64,000 nt of DNA, from assembly GCF_000214175.1 (NCBI RefSeq), contig NC_015564.1, positions 3,100,001 to 3,164,000 of the forward strand. Direction: 5' to 3'. Below the pieces are notes generated by a model. The model did no database searches, was not told the origin of the DNA, and saw nothing but the letters and a program-made list of their open reading frames with translations. The stretch is from Hoyosella subflava DQS3-9A1 (GTDB lineage: Bacteria; Actinomycetota; Actinomycetes; Mycobacteriales; Mycobacteriaceae). Of this stretch, positions 8,269-19,334 are shown in pieces. Each line of letters starts with the position of its first letter. Position 1 is the first letter of the stretch. The position numbers and the translations under genes were made by a program.

Positions 8269-9771
8269 TCAGAAGAGCCCCTTCGGGGTCTTCGGTGCGC
8301 GGCCAAGGACATCTTCGGACACCGTGAAGTTCAACTGGCCGAGTTCACCCCCACACAGCTCACGCGTGCGCTGCACGGCGTCGAGAAAACGGTCCTGCTC
8401 CTTGCTGTCGATGACGCCTTCGGCGAGCATGCGGAACTTGTTGATGTACTGCTCGCGCACGAATGGACGGGCACCGAGCGGATGCGCGTCCGCGACGGCA
8501 AGTTCGTCTTCGATGACCTCCCCGTTCGCGAGCGTAATGACTGCTCGGGCACCGAAGGCTTTTTTACTCGGATCTGACGCGTGGTAGCGGCGGGTCCACT
8601 CTGGATCTTCTGCAGTGCTGATTGTGTGCCATAGTTCGACCGTATCGGGCCGCTGCGCGCGCTCCGGCGCATACGAGTGCTCGTGATGCCACGTACCGTC
8701 CTGAAGGGCTACGGCGAAGATGTACATCACTGAGTGGTCCAGGGTTTCGCGGCTGGCTTTGGGATCGAACTTCTGCGGATCGTTCGAGCCTGTGCCGATC
8801 ACGTAATGCGTGTGGTGGCTGGTGTGCAGGACGATGCTTTCGATCTGCGAAAAGTCGTCGATCTTGGTCCGCATACTGCGCGCGAGGTCGATGACGGCCT
8901 GGCTCTGGTACTCGGCCGAATGTTCCTTCGTGTAGCTGTCGAGAATGGCACGCTTCGCTTCACCGGGGCTAGGCAGCGGCACTTGGTATTCCGCGTTGGG
9001 GCCACCGAGCAGCCACGCGATCACGCCGTCCTCTCCCTCCCAGATCGGTGACGGCGCGCCTTCGCCGCGCATCGCCCGGTCAACGGCCTCGACCGCCATC
9101 TTTCCCGCGAAGGCGGGCGCGTACGCCTTCCAGCTGGAGATCTCGCCCTTGCGGGACTGCCTCGTCGCGGTCGTGGTGTGCAGCGCCTGCCCGACCGCCT
9201 GGTAGACCGTCTCCGTATCGAGGCTGAGCAGCGTGCCGATGCCAGCGGCGGCGGACGGCCCGAGGTGCGCGACGTGGTCAATCTTGTGTTCGTGCAGACA
9301 GATACCGCGCACCAAGTCGATCTGGATTTCGTAGCCCGTTGCAAGGCCCCGGATCAGGTCCGCGCCCGAGCGTCGCGAGTGCTGGGCGACAGCGAGGATC
9401 GGCGGAATGTTGTCACCGGGGTGCGAGTACTCCGCGGCAAGGAACGTGTCGTGAAAGTCGAGTTCCCGCACCGCGACGCCGTTTGCCCACGCCGCCCATT
9501 CCGGCGAGTATGTGCCGCGCACACCGAAAACTGCGGCGCCTGGATCATAGGGATGCGCGAGTGCCTGAGCGCGGGCGTTCGCTACGGGCCGTCGTGTCAG
9601 TGACGCCGCGGCGACCGCCGCATTGTCAATGATCCGGTTGATCACCATTTCTTCCGTTTCGGCGGGAACCTCGACGGGATCGGTGGCAACTTCTGCGATC
9701 TTCCACGCGAGGTGTTCCTCACGAGGGAACCCCTCGGCAGAGCCACGGGTGCGCACGTGATGCGACTTCAC
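8269..9771 (-). CDS. prpD: MmgE/PrpD family protein, 2-methylcitrate dehydratase-like
   Basis: A 500-aa MmgE/PrpD protein that matches the full length of PrpD dehydratases. Marks include [20 protein letters not shown] (about 108-127), [24 protein letters not shown] (about 196-207) and a GLF end. PrpD dehydrates 2-methylcitrate in propionyl-CoA breakdown. The start is GTG 9771 with GAGG at good spacing. It follows an acyl-CoA synthetase gene by 59 bp. prpB and prpC are not in the window, so either the cycle genes are elsewhere or this paralogue uses another substrate. Confidence 0.85.
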   Translation of the reverse strand: MKSHHVRTRGSAEGFPREEHLAWKIAEVATDPVEVPAETEEMVINRIIDNAAVAAASLTRRPVANARAQALAHPYDPGAAVFGVRGTYSPEWAAWANGVAVRELDFHDTFLAAEYSHPGDNIPPILAVAQHSRRSGADLIRGLATGYEIQIDLVRGICLHEHKIDHVAHLGPSAAAGIGTLLSLDTETVYQAVGQALHTTTATRQSRKGEISSWKAYAPAFAGKMAVEAVDRAMRGEGAPSPIWEGEDGVIAWLLGGPNAEYQVPLPSPGEAKRAILDSYTKEHSAEYQSQAVIDLARSMRTKIDDFSQIESIVLHTSHHTHYVIGTGSNDPQKFDPKASRETLDHSVMYIFAVALQDGTWHHEHSYAPERAQRPDTVELWHTISTAEDPEWTRRYHASDPSKKAFGARAVITLANGEVIEDELAVADAHPLGARPFVREQYINKFRMLAEGVIDSKEQDRFLDAVQRTRELCGGELGQLNFTVSEDVLGRAPKTPKGLF

Positions 9772-9830
9772 AACACTCCTCGGGTCGGGTCCTATACCGC
9801 ACTCGGAATGCTCAAAGTATGCGTGACGTG

Positions 9831-11471
9831 CTAACCCTGCCGCAGGACGTACCGCTGAACCTTGCCACTAGGTGTTTTCGGCAGTTGTTGCACGAAATGC
9901 ACCGTACGCGGGTACGCATGCGCAGCGAACTTACGTTTGACTAGCTGCTGCAGCTCGGTCGCGAGTCCGTCCGTGGCCTCGGCGCCTTCGCGCAGCACAA
10001 CGAAGGCTTCAAGCACTTCGCCCCGCAGCTCATCGGGCATCCCCACAACGGCGGCCTCGACGACATCGTCATGCATGACCAGGACGCTTTCAACGTCGAA
10101 CGGGCCGATGCGGTAACCGGCCATGATGATTACGTCGTCATCGCGGGCGGAAAAGAAGAAGAACCCGTCCTCGTCAACCTGGCCAGCGTCGCCAGTCAGG
10201 TACCAGCGGCCGTCCTCCGTGAATCGCTGAGCGGTTTTCTCCGGGGCATCGACATAGCCGGTGAACCACATCAGCGGGCTGGCATGGGTGTCGATGGCTA
10301 CGCGGCCTGGTACGCCAGGCGCAGCGAGCACGTCCGAGTCCTCGGAAAGCACTGCGCACGACCAGCCAGGCAGCGGCTTGCCCATCGACCCGGCCGGGAC
10401 GTCCTCGCGCAGCCCATCCGCCCACGCGTTGACGATGAACATCCCGTGTTCAGTTTGCCCATACTGGTCGCGAACTACGGCGCCGAGAGTTTGCTCCGAC
10501 CAGGCCACCACGTCCGGCGTGAGTGGTTCACCGGCGGAGGAAGCGCGGCGCAGCGAAATCGATTGCGGCACCGGCGTTGTGTCAGCACGGAGGCTGCGGT
10601 ACACGGTCGGCGCGGCCGCGAAATTGGTGACACCGAACTGCTCCATCACCTGCCACGTGAGTGGCGCGGAGAACCCTGCGTGGAGTAGCAGACTGCGCAC
10701 CCCAGCGGCCATTGGCGCTAACAGCGCGTAGTAAAGCCCGTACGCCCACCCTGGGTCCGCAGCGTTCCAGAAGACGTCGTCGTCACGCACGTCCAGGCCG
10801 AACTCGAGGTACGCGTGGAACGACGCGAGAGCCCGCACCGGCACCGGCACACCTTTGGGCGTGCCCGTCGTGCCCGAGGTGAAGAGCTGCACGAGAACAC
10901 CATTCGCCCCGACAGCGACAGCGTCACCGCGCGGATCGTCCGGGGTGTGCGCGGTGAGCAACTCGTTGAAGTTCAGCCCCGCTGCCGTATCACCGCCGGC
11001 GACGACAACCTGCCACGACGCATCAGCCGGAATGTCTTCGCCCGGAGCGAGTTTGGCAACCTGGTCAGCGTCAGCAACCACGACCTTCGCTCCGCTTGCC
11101 TGAAGCCGGAACCCAATAGCTGGAGGCGCGAACGCAGTAAACAGCGGTACGTGCACGGCGCCGCGTCGCCAGATCCCAAGGAGGGCTACCACCAGGTCAG
11201 CGGACTTGCCCATCAACGTGGCAACGTAATCGCCAGGCTCGACACCCAGATCAGCCAGGGCCGCCGCGAAACGAGTGGACTGGTCGCGCAGGTCGCCGAA
11301 AGTGAGGTCCGTCGAACTGAGGTCAGCCTCGATCACTGTGAACGCGACAGCCTCCGCCGGGTGGTCGTCGCACAAAAGTTGCGCAGCACACGCATCAGGG
11401 AGGTCGTAGCGGTCCAGCAAGGCCTGTACCCGTGTCGCCTGATCAGTACGTGCGGTGCTCTCGGAGCTCAT
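9831..11471 (-). CDS. AMP-dependent acyl-CoA synthetase/ligase
   Basis: A 546-aa adenylate-forming enzyme. The P-loop [14 protein letters not shown] is at about 198-211, the [11 protein letters not shown] motif at about 335, the YLTGDAG hinge at about 415, and the acetylatable/catalytic Lys in TPSGKVQRY near the end. The set, including the short acyl-binding region, fits acetyl/propionyl/medium-chain acyl-CoA ligases. The start is ATG 11471 after AGAGGAGAGG. Being upstream of prpD on the same strand suggests activation of a short acid such as propionate (inference). Confidence 0.85.
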   Translation of the reverse strand: MSSESTARTDQATRVQALLDRYDLPDACAAQLLCDDHPAEAVAFTVIEADLSSTDLTFGDLRDQSTRFAAALADLGVEPGDYVATLMGKSADLVVALLGIWRRGAVHVPLFTAFAPPAIGFRLQASGAKVVVADADQVAKLAPGEDIPADASWQVVVAGGDTAAGLNFNELLTAHTPDDPRGDAVAVGANGVLVQLFTSGTTGTPKGVPVPVRALASFHAYLEFGLDVRDDDVFWNAADPGWAYGLYYALLAPMAAGVRSLLLHAGFSAPLTWQVMEQFGVTNFAAAPTVYRSLRADTTPVPQSISLRRASSAGEPLTPDVVAWSEQTLGAVVRDQYGQTEHGMFIVNAWADGLREDVPAGSMGKPLPGWSCAVLSEDSDVLAAPGVPGRVAIDTHASPLMWFTGYVDAPEKTAQRFTEDGRWYLTGDAGQVDEDGFFFFSARDDDVIIMAGYRIGPFDVESVLVMHDDVVEAAVVGMPDELRGEVLEAFVVLREGAEATDGLATELQQLVKRKFAAHAYPRTVHFVQQLPKTPSGKVQRYVLRQG

Positions 11472-11541
11472 GCGATCGGTCCTCTCCTCTGAGGTCAAGA
11501 GTCGGCAGTCAGCTAGTCCCCCATCGTCCAACCCGAACGCG

Positions 11542-11576
11542 AAAGCCGATACCCCCAGATAGGGGTATCGGCTTTT
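11542..11576 (-). terminator. intrinsic terminator after SHOCT gene
   Basis: A 14-bp perfect stem (11542-11555 with 11562-11575) with a 6-base loop; an extra G-T pair can extend it to 11541/11576. Each strand ends the stem with a short T run. It lies 62 bases past the stop of the SHOCT gene and in front of the ligase gene. Confidence 0.75.
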
Positions 11577-11637
11577 GAACGTTGGCAGTACTGCTCCCTC
11601 CGCTCGCCTTACGCACGAAGGGAGCGAGGCGACCGCT

Positions 11638-12015
11638 TTAACTGAGTGCGCGTGACTTCAACTGCCGGAACTCGTCTTCCGTGATGGTTCCGGATTCGAG
11701 CAGAGACTTAGCGTCAGCGATTTGCTGAGCGGGCGACGTGCCAGCGACGCCTTGGATGTAGGCGTTCTGCGCCTCCTGCAGACGCGTGGCAACCTCGTGC
11801 GAACGGCGGTTCATGCCGTCGCCTCGGAATATGAGGTACGCCAGCGCGGTGAGGAATGGCAGGAAGATAAGGAAAAGCGCCCAGATCGCCTTAACCCACC
11901 CTGAGGTTTCACGATCGCGAATCAGGTCTGTAATTATCGAGAAGAGCATGATCAGGTATGCGATGAACACAAAGCTCACCACGATGAGCCTGAAAAAATC
12001 CCAGAAGGTTTCCAA
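11638..12015 (-). CDS. SHOCT-domain membrane protein (phospholipase D-N-like)
   Basis: A 125-aa protein with two membrane helices (about 5-28 and 41-61), a short polar stretch with RGDGM, and a C-terminal SHOCT module (IADAKSLLESGTITEDEF). This architecture is common in actinobacteria and has no settled function. The likely start is TTG 12015, preceded by AAAGGA; starting further up adds a charged extension with no ribosome binding site. Confidence 0.75.
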   Translation of the reverse strand: METFWDFFRLIVVSFVFIAYLIMLFSIITDLIRDRETSGWVKAIWALFLIFLPFLTALAYLIFRGDGMNRRSHEVATRLQEAQNAYIQGVAGTSPAQQIADAKSLLESGTITEDEFRQLKSRALS

Positions 12016-12416
12016 TTCCCGATCCTTTCGGAAAGCCACTACGGCTAGTTTCTTTGAGCCTTGCGAATGCCTGACGGCGCGAAGCGACGTTGCCTTTGAT
12101 CGCGCGTCAACAAGCAAGAACGATGTTGGGCGCCAGCTACGTTGGGCCCCGCAATACCGTACTTAGCTACTGGCCGGCACTAGCGCTGTGCTGAGGCGCA
12201 AAGGCCGTGGCAAGCATTGCGACGGCATGACCCCGCTGCCGAAACAGGTGTGGTGAAATGCGCCCACACGACGCGCTATAGGTTTAGTACGCCTCTTATC
12301 CCGATTCTGCAGCCCTCCCGCTGGTGCCGAGAATGTGCAGGTCCACGCGCTGCACATTACTGATGCAGATTATGCCACAATGTGATCGAAAAGAATGGGA
12401 TCTGCCTGGCTGAACA
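12016..12416. other. 401-bp gene-free spacer
   Basis: Between glsA and the SHOCT gene. The only structure seen is the hairpin at 12332-12358; the promoter of the SHOCT gene must be here but no clear -35/-10 was found. The short open frame inside has no ribosome binding site or protein-like composition. Confidence 0.5.
12332..12358 (-). terminator. hairpin downstream of glutaminase gene
   Basis: AATGTGCAG (12332-12340) pairs perfectly with CTGCACATT (12350-12358) around a 9-base loop, 59 bases past the glsA stop. No T run follows, so it is a possible rather than certain terminator. Confidence 0.4.
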
Positions 12417-13682
12417 CTAGCGGGCAGGGCTGTAGTCATCGAGACTCGAAATGACTACCGGGCGTATGCCGTCACCCGCGTCAGGCTCGTCGACGATGCC
12501 GTCGGGATCGAGAAGGATCACCCGCTTCCGATCTTCGAGAGTCAGGCGGCGCACCACTTCCAGGAACATGCGTCGCGCGACATCGCTGACGCCGTGGACA
12601 CGCGAGAGGTCGAAGATGACGTCATCGCCGCTCAGGTCAGCTTCGGCGACCTGCCGGACCACGGCCTCCGCACCCGCGAAGCGGATCGACCCCTGCAGAC
12701 CAAAAACGTGCGCCGCGCCATGAGGGCTGTGTCCGCGCAACACCGAACGACCGACAGGAGGAACTTCCATCAGGTGCAAGCCCATGTCCTCAGTGAGACG
12801 CTCAAACAATTTGACACCACGCGTGGAGTTGCCGTGCGAATCGAGCCTTGGCGAGAACACCGCAATGCCCACCTGTCCGGGCAGTACGCCCAGAATGCCG
12901 CCTGCCACTCCAGATTTTGCGGGAATACCGACCGTGGTCATCCAGTCACCCGCGGCGTCGTACATGCCGCAGGTCATCATCACGCTGAGAACCTGCCGAA
13001 CAGCCCGGTCGCCGGACAGCCTGCGGCCCGTCACCGGCTGCACACCACCGTTCGCGAGAGTCGCAGCCATCATCGACAGGTCCCTGGTGGTGACGCTGAG
13101 CGAACACTGCCGGATGTAGCCGCGCACCACATCGTCCGGGTCGGTCTCCAGGATGTTGTGCGTGCGCAACATGTAACCGATTGCGATATTCCGGTACGCG
13201 GTATCGAGTTCGGAGGTGAAAACGGACTCGTCATAACTGAGTTCCCGGCCAGCAGCCATGCTCATGCGTTCGCGAAACCGTTCGGCACGCTCGTCCGCAT
13301 TCTTACCATCCATGAACGAGTGGGCCGCGATCGCGCCCGCATTGATCATCGGATTCCGTGGGCGGCCAGAGTTCTCCTCCAGTGAGATCTCGTTAAACGC
13401 CTCCCCCGACGGCTCAACCCCGATCTTGGCCAGCACATTCTCGAACCCGCTGTCGAGCAACGCGATTCCATACGCGAATGGCTTCGAGATCGACTGAATT
13501 GAGAACTCAACGTCCGCGTCACCAGAGCAGTAAGTCGTGCCATCAGGTGTGGTGAGGGCGAGCGCAATGCGATCGGGATCCGCACTGGCAAGTTCTGGAA
13601 TGTAATCCGCGACAGCACCGCCATCGGCGTTGCGGCAATCGTCGAGCACTTCCTGCAAATAATCGGGAATCGGCGAGCGCAT
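12417..13682 (-). CDS. glsA: glutaminase with C-terminal STAS domain
   Basis: A 421-aa protein. Residues 1 to about 305 are a GlsA-type glutaminase, which hydrolyses glutamine to glutamate and ammonia. The catalytic SxxK lies in SIQSISKPF (Ser64, Lys67), and NPMINAGAIA and the TCGMYDAAGDW block are family signatures. The last ~110 residues form a STAS domain (VIFDLSRVHGVSDVARRMF), as in several actinobacterial and some other glutaminases; this may tune the activity. It is a single gene, with ATG at 13682. Confidence 0.9.
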   Translation of the reverse strand: MRSPIPDYLQEVLDDCRNADGGAVADYIPELASADPDRIALALTTPDGTTYCSGDADVEFSIQSISKPFAYGIALLDSGFENVLAKIGVEPSGEAFNEISLEENSGRPRNPMINAGAIAAHSFMDGKNADERAERFRERMSMAAGRELSYDESVFTSELDTAYRNIAIGYMLRTHNILETDPDDVVRGYIRQCSLSVTTRDLSMMAATLANGGVQPVTGRRLSGDRAVRQVLSVMMTCGMYDAAGDWMTTVGIPAKSGVAGGILGVLPGQVGIAVFSPRLDSHGNSTRGVKLFERLTEDMGLHLMEVPPVGRSVLRGHSPHGAAHVFGLQGSIRFAGAEAVVRQVAEADLSGDDVIFDLSRVHGVSDVARRMFLEVVRRLTLEDRKRVILLDPDGIVDEPDAGDGIRPVVISSLDDYSPAR

Positions 13683-13718
13683 GGCCGCCAGCGTACTTGT
13701 CGATCAACGTTTCCGGAG

Positions 13719-14738
13719 CTAGCTGGTGACTCTGGAGTAGAGACTGTCGCCGGAGCTAGTCGTCCGCCGCCATTTTGCGTGTACCGCTGGAACGCCGCGA
13801 AGGTCCGCCCGCGCTTCCCATAAGTAGGTCGTCGGCCAGCGCCGGAACACCGGCAACAGCGTCGTGACCACACGTATCAACGGCGGTAGCCGCCGCGGAC
13901 GCCAGCCTCGCGTCACCGTGAACGTCAGTGTTGAGACCTCGGCTCCCGTGCACGTCCATTCACCGGCGATGACGTCAGCACGGTCACCTATCGACACGGA
14001 CCACGTTCCTTGACGCATCTCCCCCGGTACTAGCAACCCGGGTCCGGGAGGCTCCGGCGATAAGTGGAGGTGTGCCTGCGCATCATCTGGGTTCCCCGCG
14101 GCAAGCCGTCCGTCACCGTCAGGCGGATTCACATTGACGATCCACAGGTCAGCCGCGTACTTGATCAAGTGACGGTGGTGCAGCCGGGCCCCGGGAAGCC
14201 GGCCGATCGTGGCGGCTGTGCCCGCGATACGCACGACCGGGTCGACAGTGGTGCGGCGGACGAGATCGAACTTCCGCATCCATACGAGCATCAACGCCGT
14301 CGGTTGCTCAACGCCTGCGCCAACGGGAGCCAGGAACTCCGCCGGGCGCCGTGGTGTGCCGTCACGGTCGTCGACGAAAATTTCGACCAACCTACCCATC
14401 GTGTCCCGCAGTGCGATGTCCGCATGGACTCCCGCATCCGACACTTCGAGCACGGCCGGTTCGATATCTGCAACCGTCCATTCGCCGAGGCCTGCACCGA
14501 TCCCGTATCCGGTTCGGTCGACCGTCAGCCCGGCCTGCTGGTAGACGTCAACCTTTTTGTCGGCGGTGCGGCTCATCATCACAAGGACGCCTGTGCCGTG
14601 TTTCGCGTCGTCAAAGTACTGGATTTCGATGCCTTGATACACGGGGTGGTTGTGGATCTCGAAATTCAGCATCGCGGCGATTGTGTCGAGCTGCACGGAA
14701 ATTGGCCACTGCAGGCTTCCGTTGTGAAGACTTCCCAT
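13719..14738 (-). CDS. conserved hypothetical protein
   Basis: A 339-aa protein that I do not recognise. It is soluble (no signal peptide or membrane helix), rich in Arg and Pro near the C terminus, with many beta-like stretches ([35 protein letters not shown]). The start is uncertain: ATG 14738 has GATGAGG very close; ATG 14840 would add 34 residues with no good ribosome binding site. It is divergent from the ABC exporter gene and 36 bp upstream of glsA. Frame use is consistent with a real high-GC gene. Confidence 0.6.
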   Translation of the reverse strand: MGSLHNGSLQWPISVQLDTIAAMLNFEIHNHPVYQGIEIQYFDDAKHGTGVLVMMSRTADKKVDVYQQAGLTVDRTGYGIGAGLGEWTVADIEPAVLEVSDAGVHADIALRDTMGRLVEIFVDDRDGTPRRPAEFLAPVGAGVEQPTALMLVWMRKFDLVRRTTVDPVVRIAGTAATIGRLPGARLHHRHLIKYAADLWIVNVNPPDGDGRLAAGNPDDAQAHLHLSPEPPGPGLLVPGEMRQGTWSVSIGDRADVIAGEWTCTGAEVSTLTFTVTRGWRPRRLPPLIRVVTTLLPVFRRWPTTYLWEARADLRGVPAVHAKWRRTTSSGDSLYSRVTS

Positions 14739-14894
14739 GGCCTCATCGTGGCGGTATCCGTCGGCGGCGAACAGAGTCTTTGTGCTCGTATGCCGGAACG
14801 AAAGACCCGAAGCCGGAGATCGGGGTATTCCGCGCGACATCGCGGGGACTTAGGTCCCTACAGGGAAGTAGTGCCAAATCGTAGATTCCTTCCT

Positions 14895-15815
14895 ATGGCC
14901 CCAGCAATCCTTCTTTCCGGTCTCACTAAGACGTTCGGACAGGTCCGCGCGCTCGACGCCCTTGACCTAGAGGTCCGGGCGGGTGAAGTGCATGGCTTCC
15001 TCGGCCCCAACGGCGCTGGCAAGTCAACCACGCTACGCATCCTCTTGGGCTTGCTGCGCGCGGACAGCGGTTCGGCGAACGTGCTTGGACTCGACCCGTG
15101 GAGCGATGCAGTCGAACTGCACCGGCGCCTCGCATACGTCCCTGGCGACGTCACCCTGTGGCCGAACCTCACTGGCGGCGAAATCATCGACGTGCTGTCG
15201 CGGTTCCGCGGTGACACCGACCGCAAGCGCCGGGATGAATTGTGTCAGCGATTCGGACTGGACCCCACCAAAAAAGCGCGGGCGTACTCGAAAGGCAACC
15301 GGCAGAAGGTCGCACTCGTCTCCGCGCTCGCAAGCGACGCCGAACTACTCCTCCTGGACGAGCCGACAAGCGGCTTAGACCCACTTATGGAAGCCGTGTT
15401 CCAGGACTACGTACGCGAACTCCGCGCAGAAGGAAAGACCATTTTGCTCTCAAGTCACATCCTTGCGCAGGTGGAGGTACTGGCCGACCGAATGTCGATC
15501 ATCCGTCAGGGCCGCGTCGTCGAGACGGGCACGCTCACCGACATGCGTCATCTCACGCGCACCACGGTGCTCGCTCGAACGGAAAAACCAGCGGCGGACG
15601 TCACAGGGTTGCCCGGGGTTTTCGATGTGCGTGCCGTCGACGGCCGGATCCAGTTCGAAGTGGAGCGCGAGTATCTGCAGCCCACGGTGCGCTACCTGAC
15701 TGACCTCGGGTTGCGTTCGCTACAAGCCCACCCGCCGACTCTGGAGCAACTTCTGTTGCGTCACTACGACGATTCCCTCAACGGCAGCTCCGAGCCCCAG
15801 GGAGTCCCCGCATGA
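14895..15815 (+). CDS. ABC exporter ATP-binding protein
   Basis: A 306-aa ATPase. Walker A is GPNGAGKST (about 39-47), the signature region reads [15 protein letters not shown], Walker B is [13 protein letters not shown], and the H-loop is LLSSHIL. A C-terminal ~80-residue extension follows, as in drug and antibiotic exporter ATPases. The next gene is its permease, overlapping by 4 bases (ATGA). ATG 14895 was chosen because the homologous part starts here; a long in-frame upstream opening from 14064 is the shadow of the opposite gene. Confidence 0.88.
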   Translation: MAPAILLSGLTKTFGQVRALDALDLEVRAGEVHGFLGPNGAGKSTTLRILLGLLRADSGSANVLGLDPWSDAVELHRRLAYVPGDVTLWPNLTGGEIIDVLSRFRGDTDRKRRDELCQRFGLDPTKKARAYSKGNRQKVALVSALASDAELLLLDEPTSGLDPLMEAVFQDYVRELRAEGKTILLSSHILAQVEVLADRMSIIRQGRVVETGTLTDMRHLTRTTVLARTEKPAADVTGLPGVFDVRAVDGRIQFEVEREYLQPTVRYLTDLGLRSLQAHPPTLEQLLLRHYDDSLNGSSEPQGVPA

Positions 15816-17479
15816 GCACCCTGGCCGGAGAGAGGCCCGCGACGTTGCACCCGCCGCACAGTTCTGTGGAGCAGAGCCCGCTGACAGGCACGCTGCTCCT
15901 GGCACGCTTCATGTTGCGCCGGGATCGCGTACGTCTTCCTATCTGGATCGCCTCACTCGTGACATTTGTGGTGGGAACCGCGGCAATGCTGCCGGGTGTG
16001 TACGCCGGCTTCGAGGAGCAGCAACTCCGGGCATCGCTGATCGGTAATCCCGGCACACGCGCGATGACCGGACCTGGATATGGTCTCGACAACTACACGT
16101 TCGGCGCGATGCTGGCTCTTGAATTCCTCAGCTGGACGGCAATATTCCTCGTCATCATGAGCATTCTCATGGTGGTGCGCCACACACGTGCCGAGGAAGA
16201 AAACGGCACCGCGGAACTGCTTCGCGCAACGGTCATGGGCCGTCACGCGCCGCTCGTCGCCGCGCTTCTGGTCACGGCCGGCGCAAACCTGGTGATCGGT
16301 TTACTCATCGCGCTGGGTCTGGGAGCACTGGGACTCAATGGTGTCTCGTGGAGTGGTTCGCTGCTCTTCGGGTTCGCGCTGGCGTCAACCGGTGTTGTCT
16401 TCGCGGCAGTGGCGGCGGTAACGGCACAGGTGTCAGAGAATGCGCGGGCTGCTTCCGGACTCGCGGGGGCCGTGTTCGCGGCGAGCTATCTGGTTCGCGC
16501 GGCCGGCGATATGAGCCAGGTGGGCGGTAACGCTCTCTCGTGGCTCTCTCCTATCGGCTGGGCGCAGCAGACGCGCGTGTATGTCGATGATCGTTGGTGG
16601 CCGCTGCTGCTGTCAGCGTCGCTAACCGCGCTTTTGCTGGTGTCGGCGTTCTGGCTCAGCACCAGGCGTGACGTAGCGGCTGGTTTGCGTCGGCCGAAGA
16701 AGGGCCGGCCCGCAGCGTCGAAGTTGCTGGCGACACCGCTGGGTTTCGTGTGGCGGATGCAGCGGACGAGCATCCTGTGGTGGGCGTTCGGCTTGACGGC
16801 GTTCGGTCTCTTCTACGGGACGCTGGCTGGGGAACTGGAGGACTTCATCGAAGGGCTCACCACCTTGGAGGACTGGATCGGCGCGGTGGGCGGGCAAGCG
16901 ATGATCGACTCATTCCTGTCCGTGATCGTGATGATGCTCGCCATCATTGTGTCGGCGTTTGCGGTGCTGTCGATCCGGCGGGTCAGGTCCGATGAGACTT
17001 CGGGCGGGCTGGAGCAAATACTTGCGACGGGTGTATCGCGCAACCGCTGGCTGGGAACTCATCTCCTCGTGACGATGGCTGCCAGCGCTGCGCTGCTCGT
17101 CCTCTCCGCGGGCGGACTCGGGCTGACCGCCGCACTGGGGACTGGGGACCTCACTTTGTTTCCCCGGCTAGTCGTCGCGGGTCTCGTGTATGCCCCTGCG
17201 GTGTGGCTTATCGCCGCGCTCGCAGTCTCGTTGATCGGCGCGTTGCCGCGGCTGAGCACGCTGGTGTGGCTGATGGTGGCGTACGCGGGGATTGTCAGCA
17301 CGTTTGGTGATCTCCTCGGCCTGCCCTCTTGGGCGGGACGGCTATCGCCGTTCGGCTGGGTTCCGCTGCTTACTGCTGAGCCGTTCGCGCTCGCTCCGAT
17401 TCTGGTGCTGAGCGCGACGGTGGTGGTGCTCACCGGGGCCGGGATGTCAGCCTGGTCGAGGCGCGACATCTCGACTTGA
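15812..17479 (+). CDS. ABC exporter permease (polyketide-antibiotic exporter type)
   Basis: A 555-aa membrane protein with about 12 helices in two repeats of six (blocks about 40-270 and 320-545). The two halves and the fixed pairing with the ATPase fit the actinobacterial polyketide-antibiotic/drug ABC exporter permeases. Helices such as [15 protein letters not shown] and [17 protein letters not shown] are clear. Its ATG overlaps the ATPase stop. The substrate is unknown; a lipophilic drug or lipid is a guess from the family. Confidence 0.85.
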   Translation: MSTLAGERPATLHPPHSSVEQSPLTGTLLLARFMLRRDRVRLPIWIASLVTFVVGTAAMLPGVYAGFEEQQLRASLIGNPGTRAMTGPGYGLDNYTFGAMLALEFLSWTAIFLVIMSILMVVRHTRAEEENGTAELLRATVMGRHAPLVAALLVTAGANLVIGLLIALGLGALGLNGVSWSGSLLFGFALASTGVVFAAVAAVTAQVSENARAASGLAGAVFAASYLVRAAGDMSQVGGNALSWLSPIGWAQQTRVYVDDRWWPLLLSASLTALLLVSAFWLSTRRDVAAGLRRPKKGRPAASKLLATPLGFVWRMQRTSILWWAFGLTAFGLFYGTLAGELEDFIEGLTTLEDWIGAVGGQAMIDSFLSVIVMMLAIIVSAFAVLSIRRVRSDETSGGLEQILATGVSRNRWLGTHLLVTMAASAALLVLSAGGLGLTAALGTGDLTLFPRLVVAGLVYAPAVWLIAALAVSLIGALPRLSTLVWLMVAYAGIVSTFGDLLGLPSWAGRLSPFGWVPLLTAEPFALAPILVLSATVVVLTGAGMSAWSRRDIST

Positions 17480-17490
17480 GCTGAGCGGAT

Positions 17491-17531
17491 CGTGAAGGAT
17501 TTCCCCTCGCCAGGAGGGAAGATCCTTCACG
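17491..17531 (+). terminator. hairpin after ABC exporter operon
   Basis: CGTGAAGGAT (17491-17500) pairs with ATCCTTCACG (17522-17531); the stem goes on with a few mismatches through TTCCC/GGGAA. It starts 12 bases after the permease stop. No T run follows. Confidence 0.55.
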
Positions 17532-17614
17532 ATTGGCGCGCGCGGCCACACATCTGGAATAGATTTAATTTTCAATCAGTTGAGGTAGGGTGAAAGCCAC
17601 GAGAGGAGCATCCA

Positions 17615-18586
17615 ATGCCTGCTGTAACCGCCGATACGCTGACCCTCCCCCGGATCGCGGGCCCACAGGCTGCCGAGACGGAACGTACCGTTAAAGCAGT
17701 CACCACCGGCCCCCGCGGCTACGAAGGCGAAGGCTTCCCCGTCACCCGTGCGTTCGCCGGCGTTCCCGCCGCCGACCTGGATCCGTTCATCCACATGGAT
17801 CAACTCGGTGAAGTCGAGTACGCACCAGGTGAGCCGCGCGGCACCGACTGGCACCCGCACCGCGGCTTTGAAACCGTCACCTACATGATCGACGGCCGCT
17901 TTCAGCACCAGGATTCGCATGGTGGCGGTGGGGTCATCGAGAACGGCGCGACACAGTGGATGACCGCCGGTTCAGGAATTCTCCACATCGAGACGCCACC
18001 GGCTGAACTCGTCGAATCCGGCGGCACATTCCACGGCGTGCAACTGTGGGTCAACCTGCCCCGCAAAGACAAATTCCTCAACCCGCGCTACCAGAACCTC
18101 GAAGGCGCGCAAGTGAAGCTGCTGTCCTCGGCAGACGGGGGCGCGCTGGTACGCCTGATCGCCGGTGACATCGCGGGCCACGAAGGCCCCGGCGCAACGT
18201 TCACGCCGATCACGTTCGCGCACGCCACGATTCAGCCTGGCGCGCAACTTTCGACGCCGTGGAACCCGGCCTTCAACGCGCTGGTCTACGTCCTTTCCGG
18301 CAGTGGCACGGTAGGCGCTGAAGGCCGGCCCATCAAGCAGGGACAACTCGCTGTTCTCGGCCGCGGAGACCGCATTACTGTCGCGGCGGCGAGCGCACAG
18401 GAAAGCCACCGGCCTGCACTGGAAGTGCTGCTGCTCGGAGGGAAGCCACTACGCGAACCCATCTTCCAGTACGGCCCGTTCGTCATGAACACCAAACAGG
18501 AAATCATCGAAGCCATGCAGGATTTCCAGTCCGGTGCCTTCGGCCAGATCCCCACAGATGGGCTGCGCCCGTATCGCGGACGGTGA
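17615..18586 (+). CDS. pirin family protein
   Basis: A 323-aa bicupin. The pirin metal site is seen in DWHPHRGFETVTYMIDG (about 78-94) and the later MTAGSGILHIETPP (His and Glu ligands). Bacterial pirins bind Fe and act as quercetin-2,3-dioxygenases or as enzyme regulators; which applies here is not visible. The start is ATG 17615 with GAGAGGA upstream. A second pirin follows with a 4-base overlap, so this is a paired operon. Confidence 0.88.
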   Translation: MPAVTADTLTLPRIAGPQAAETERTVKAVTTGPRGYEGEGFPVTRAFAGVPAADLDPFIHMDQLGEVEYAPGEPRGTDWHPHRGFETVTYMIDGRFQHQDSHGGGGVIENGATQWMTAGSGILHIETPPAELVESGGTFHGVQLWVNLPRKDKFLNPRYQNLEGAQVKLLSSADGGALVRLIAGDIAGHEGPGATFTPITFAHATIQPGAQLSTPWNPAFNALVYVLSGSGTVGAEGRPIKQGQLAVLGRGDRITVAAASAQESHRPALEVLLLGGKPLREPIFQYGPFVMNTKQEIIEAMQDFQSGAFGQIPTDGLRPYRGR

Positions 18587-19314
18587 CCCCGATGGATGTT
18601 CAGATCAAGCGCGCTGACGAGCGCACAACCCTCAACTTGGGCTGGCTCGTCAGCAAACACACTTTCCCGTTCGCCGGGAACTTCGATCTCCACCGCAACG
18701 GTCACGGCGTGCTGCTCGTCAACAACGAGGACGTCATGTCCCCGGGTGAAAGCTTCGACATGCATCAGCACAAGGACATGGAGATCGTCACGTGGGTGAT
18801 GAGCGGTGAAGTCGTGCATGAAGATTCAACCGGCAACACCATCCGGATTCCAGCAGGGTCCGCACAGCGCATGACCGCAGGTACGGGCATCCGCCATGCT
18901 GAGCGGAGCGTTGCCCGCAACGGCGAAAAAGTTCACGTGGTGCAAATGTGGGCTGCTCCGGACACGAACGGGCTCACGCCGCACTATGACCAGGCCGACT
19001 TCACCGCACAAATCAACTCTGGTGAACTGTTCATCGTTGCATCCGGCCTCGCGAAACACGCTGACGAGCCAGGAATTGGCATCAGCAACAAATACGCGGC
19101 ACTGTATGCGGCCCGCATCCCAGCCGGTCAGTCGGTGACGACCCCGACCGGGCCGTTCGTTCACGTCTTCGTCGCCGAGGGCGAGGTGCACATGGATAGC
19201 GCTGGGGACCTCAGCCATGGTGATTCCGCCCGGATCACCAACGGAGGCGGACAAACCCTGACAGCACGGGAAGATTCTGAGATTCTCATCTGGGAGATGC
19301 ACGCGCACTTCTGA
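18583..19314 (+). CDS. pirin family protein, second copy
   Basis: A 243-aa pirin of the shorter YhhW-like type, with FDMHQHKDMEIVTWVMSG (about 47-64) and MTAGTGIRHAERS (about 98-110). It is clearly not a recent duplicate of the first pirin; length and sequence differ. GTG 18583 overlaps the upstream stop by 4 bases; ATG 18592 is an alternative. It is followed after 20 bases by a small acetyltransferase. Confidence 0.87.
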   Translation: MTPMDVQIKRADERTTLNLGWLVSKHTFPFAGNFDLHRNGHGVLLVNNEDVMSPGESFDMHQHKDMEIVTWVMSGEVVHEDSTGNTIRIPAGSAQRMTAGTGIRHAERSVARNGEKVHVVQMWAAPDTNGLTPHYDQADFTAQINSGELFIVASGLAKHADEPGIGISNKYAALYAARIPAGQSVTTPTGPFVHVFVAEGEVHMDSAGDLSHGDSARITNGGGQTLTAREDSEILIWEMHAHF

Positions 19315-19334
19315 GAGCGCCGGAAAGGAAAACG

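Noticed and set aside
12163-12357. Short minus-strand ORF downstream of glsA
   Set aside because: No RBS, it crosses the likely terminator hairpin and has no protein-like pattern.
14064-14894. Extended N terminus of the ABC ATPase
   Set aside because: This frame is the shadow of the opposite unknown gene; the ATPase family begins at 14895.
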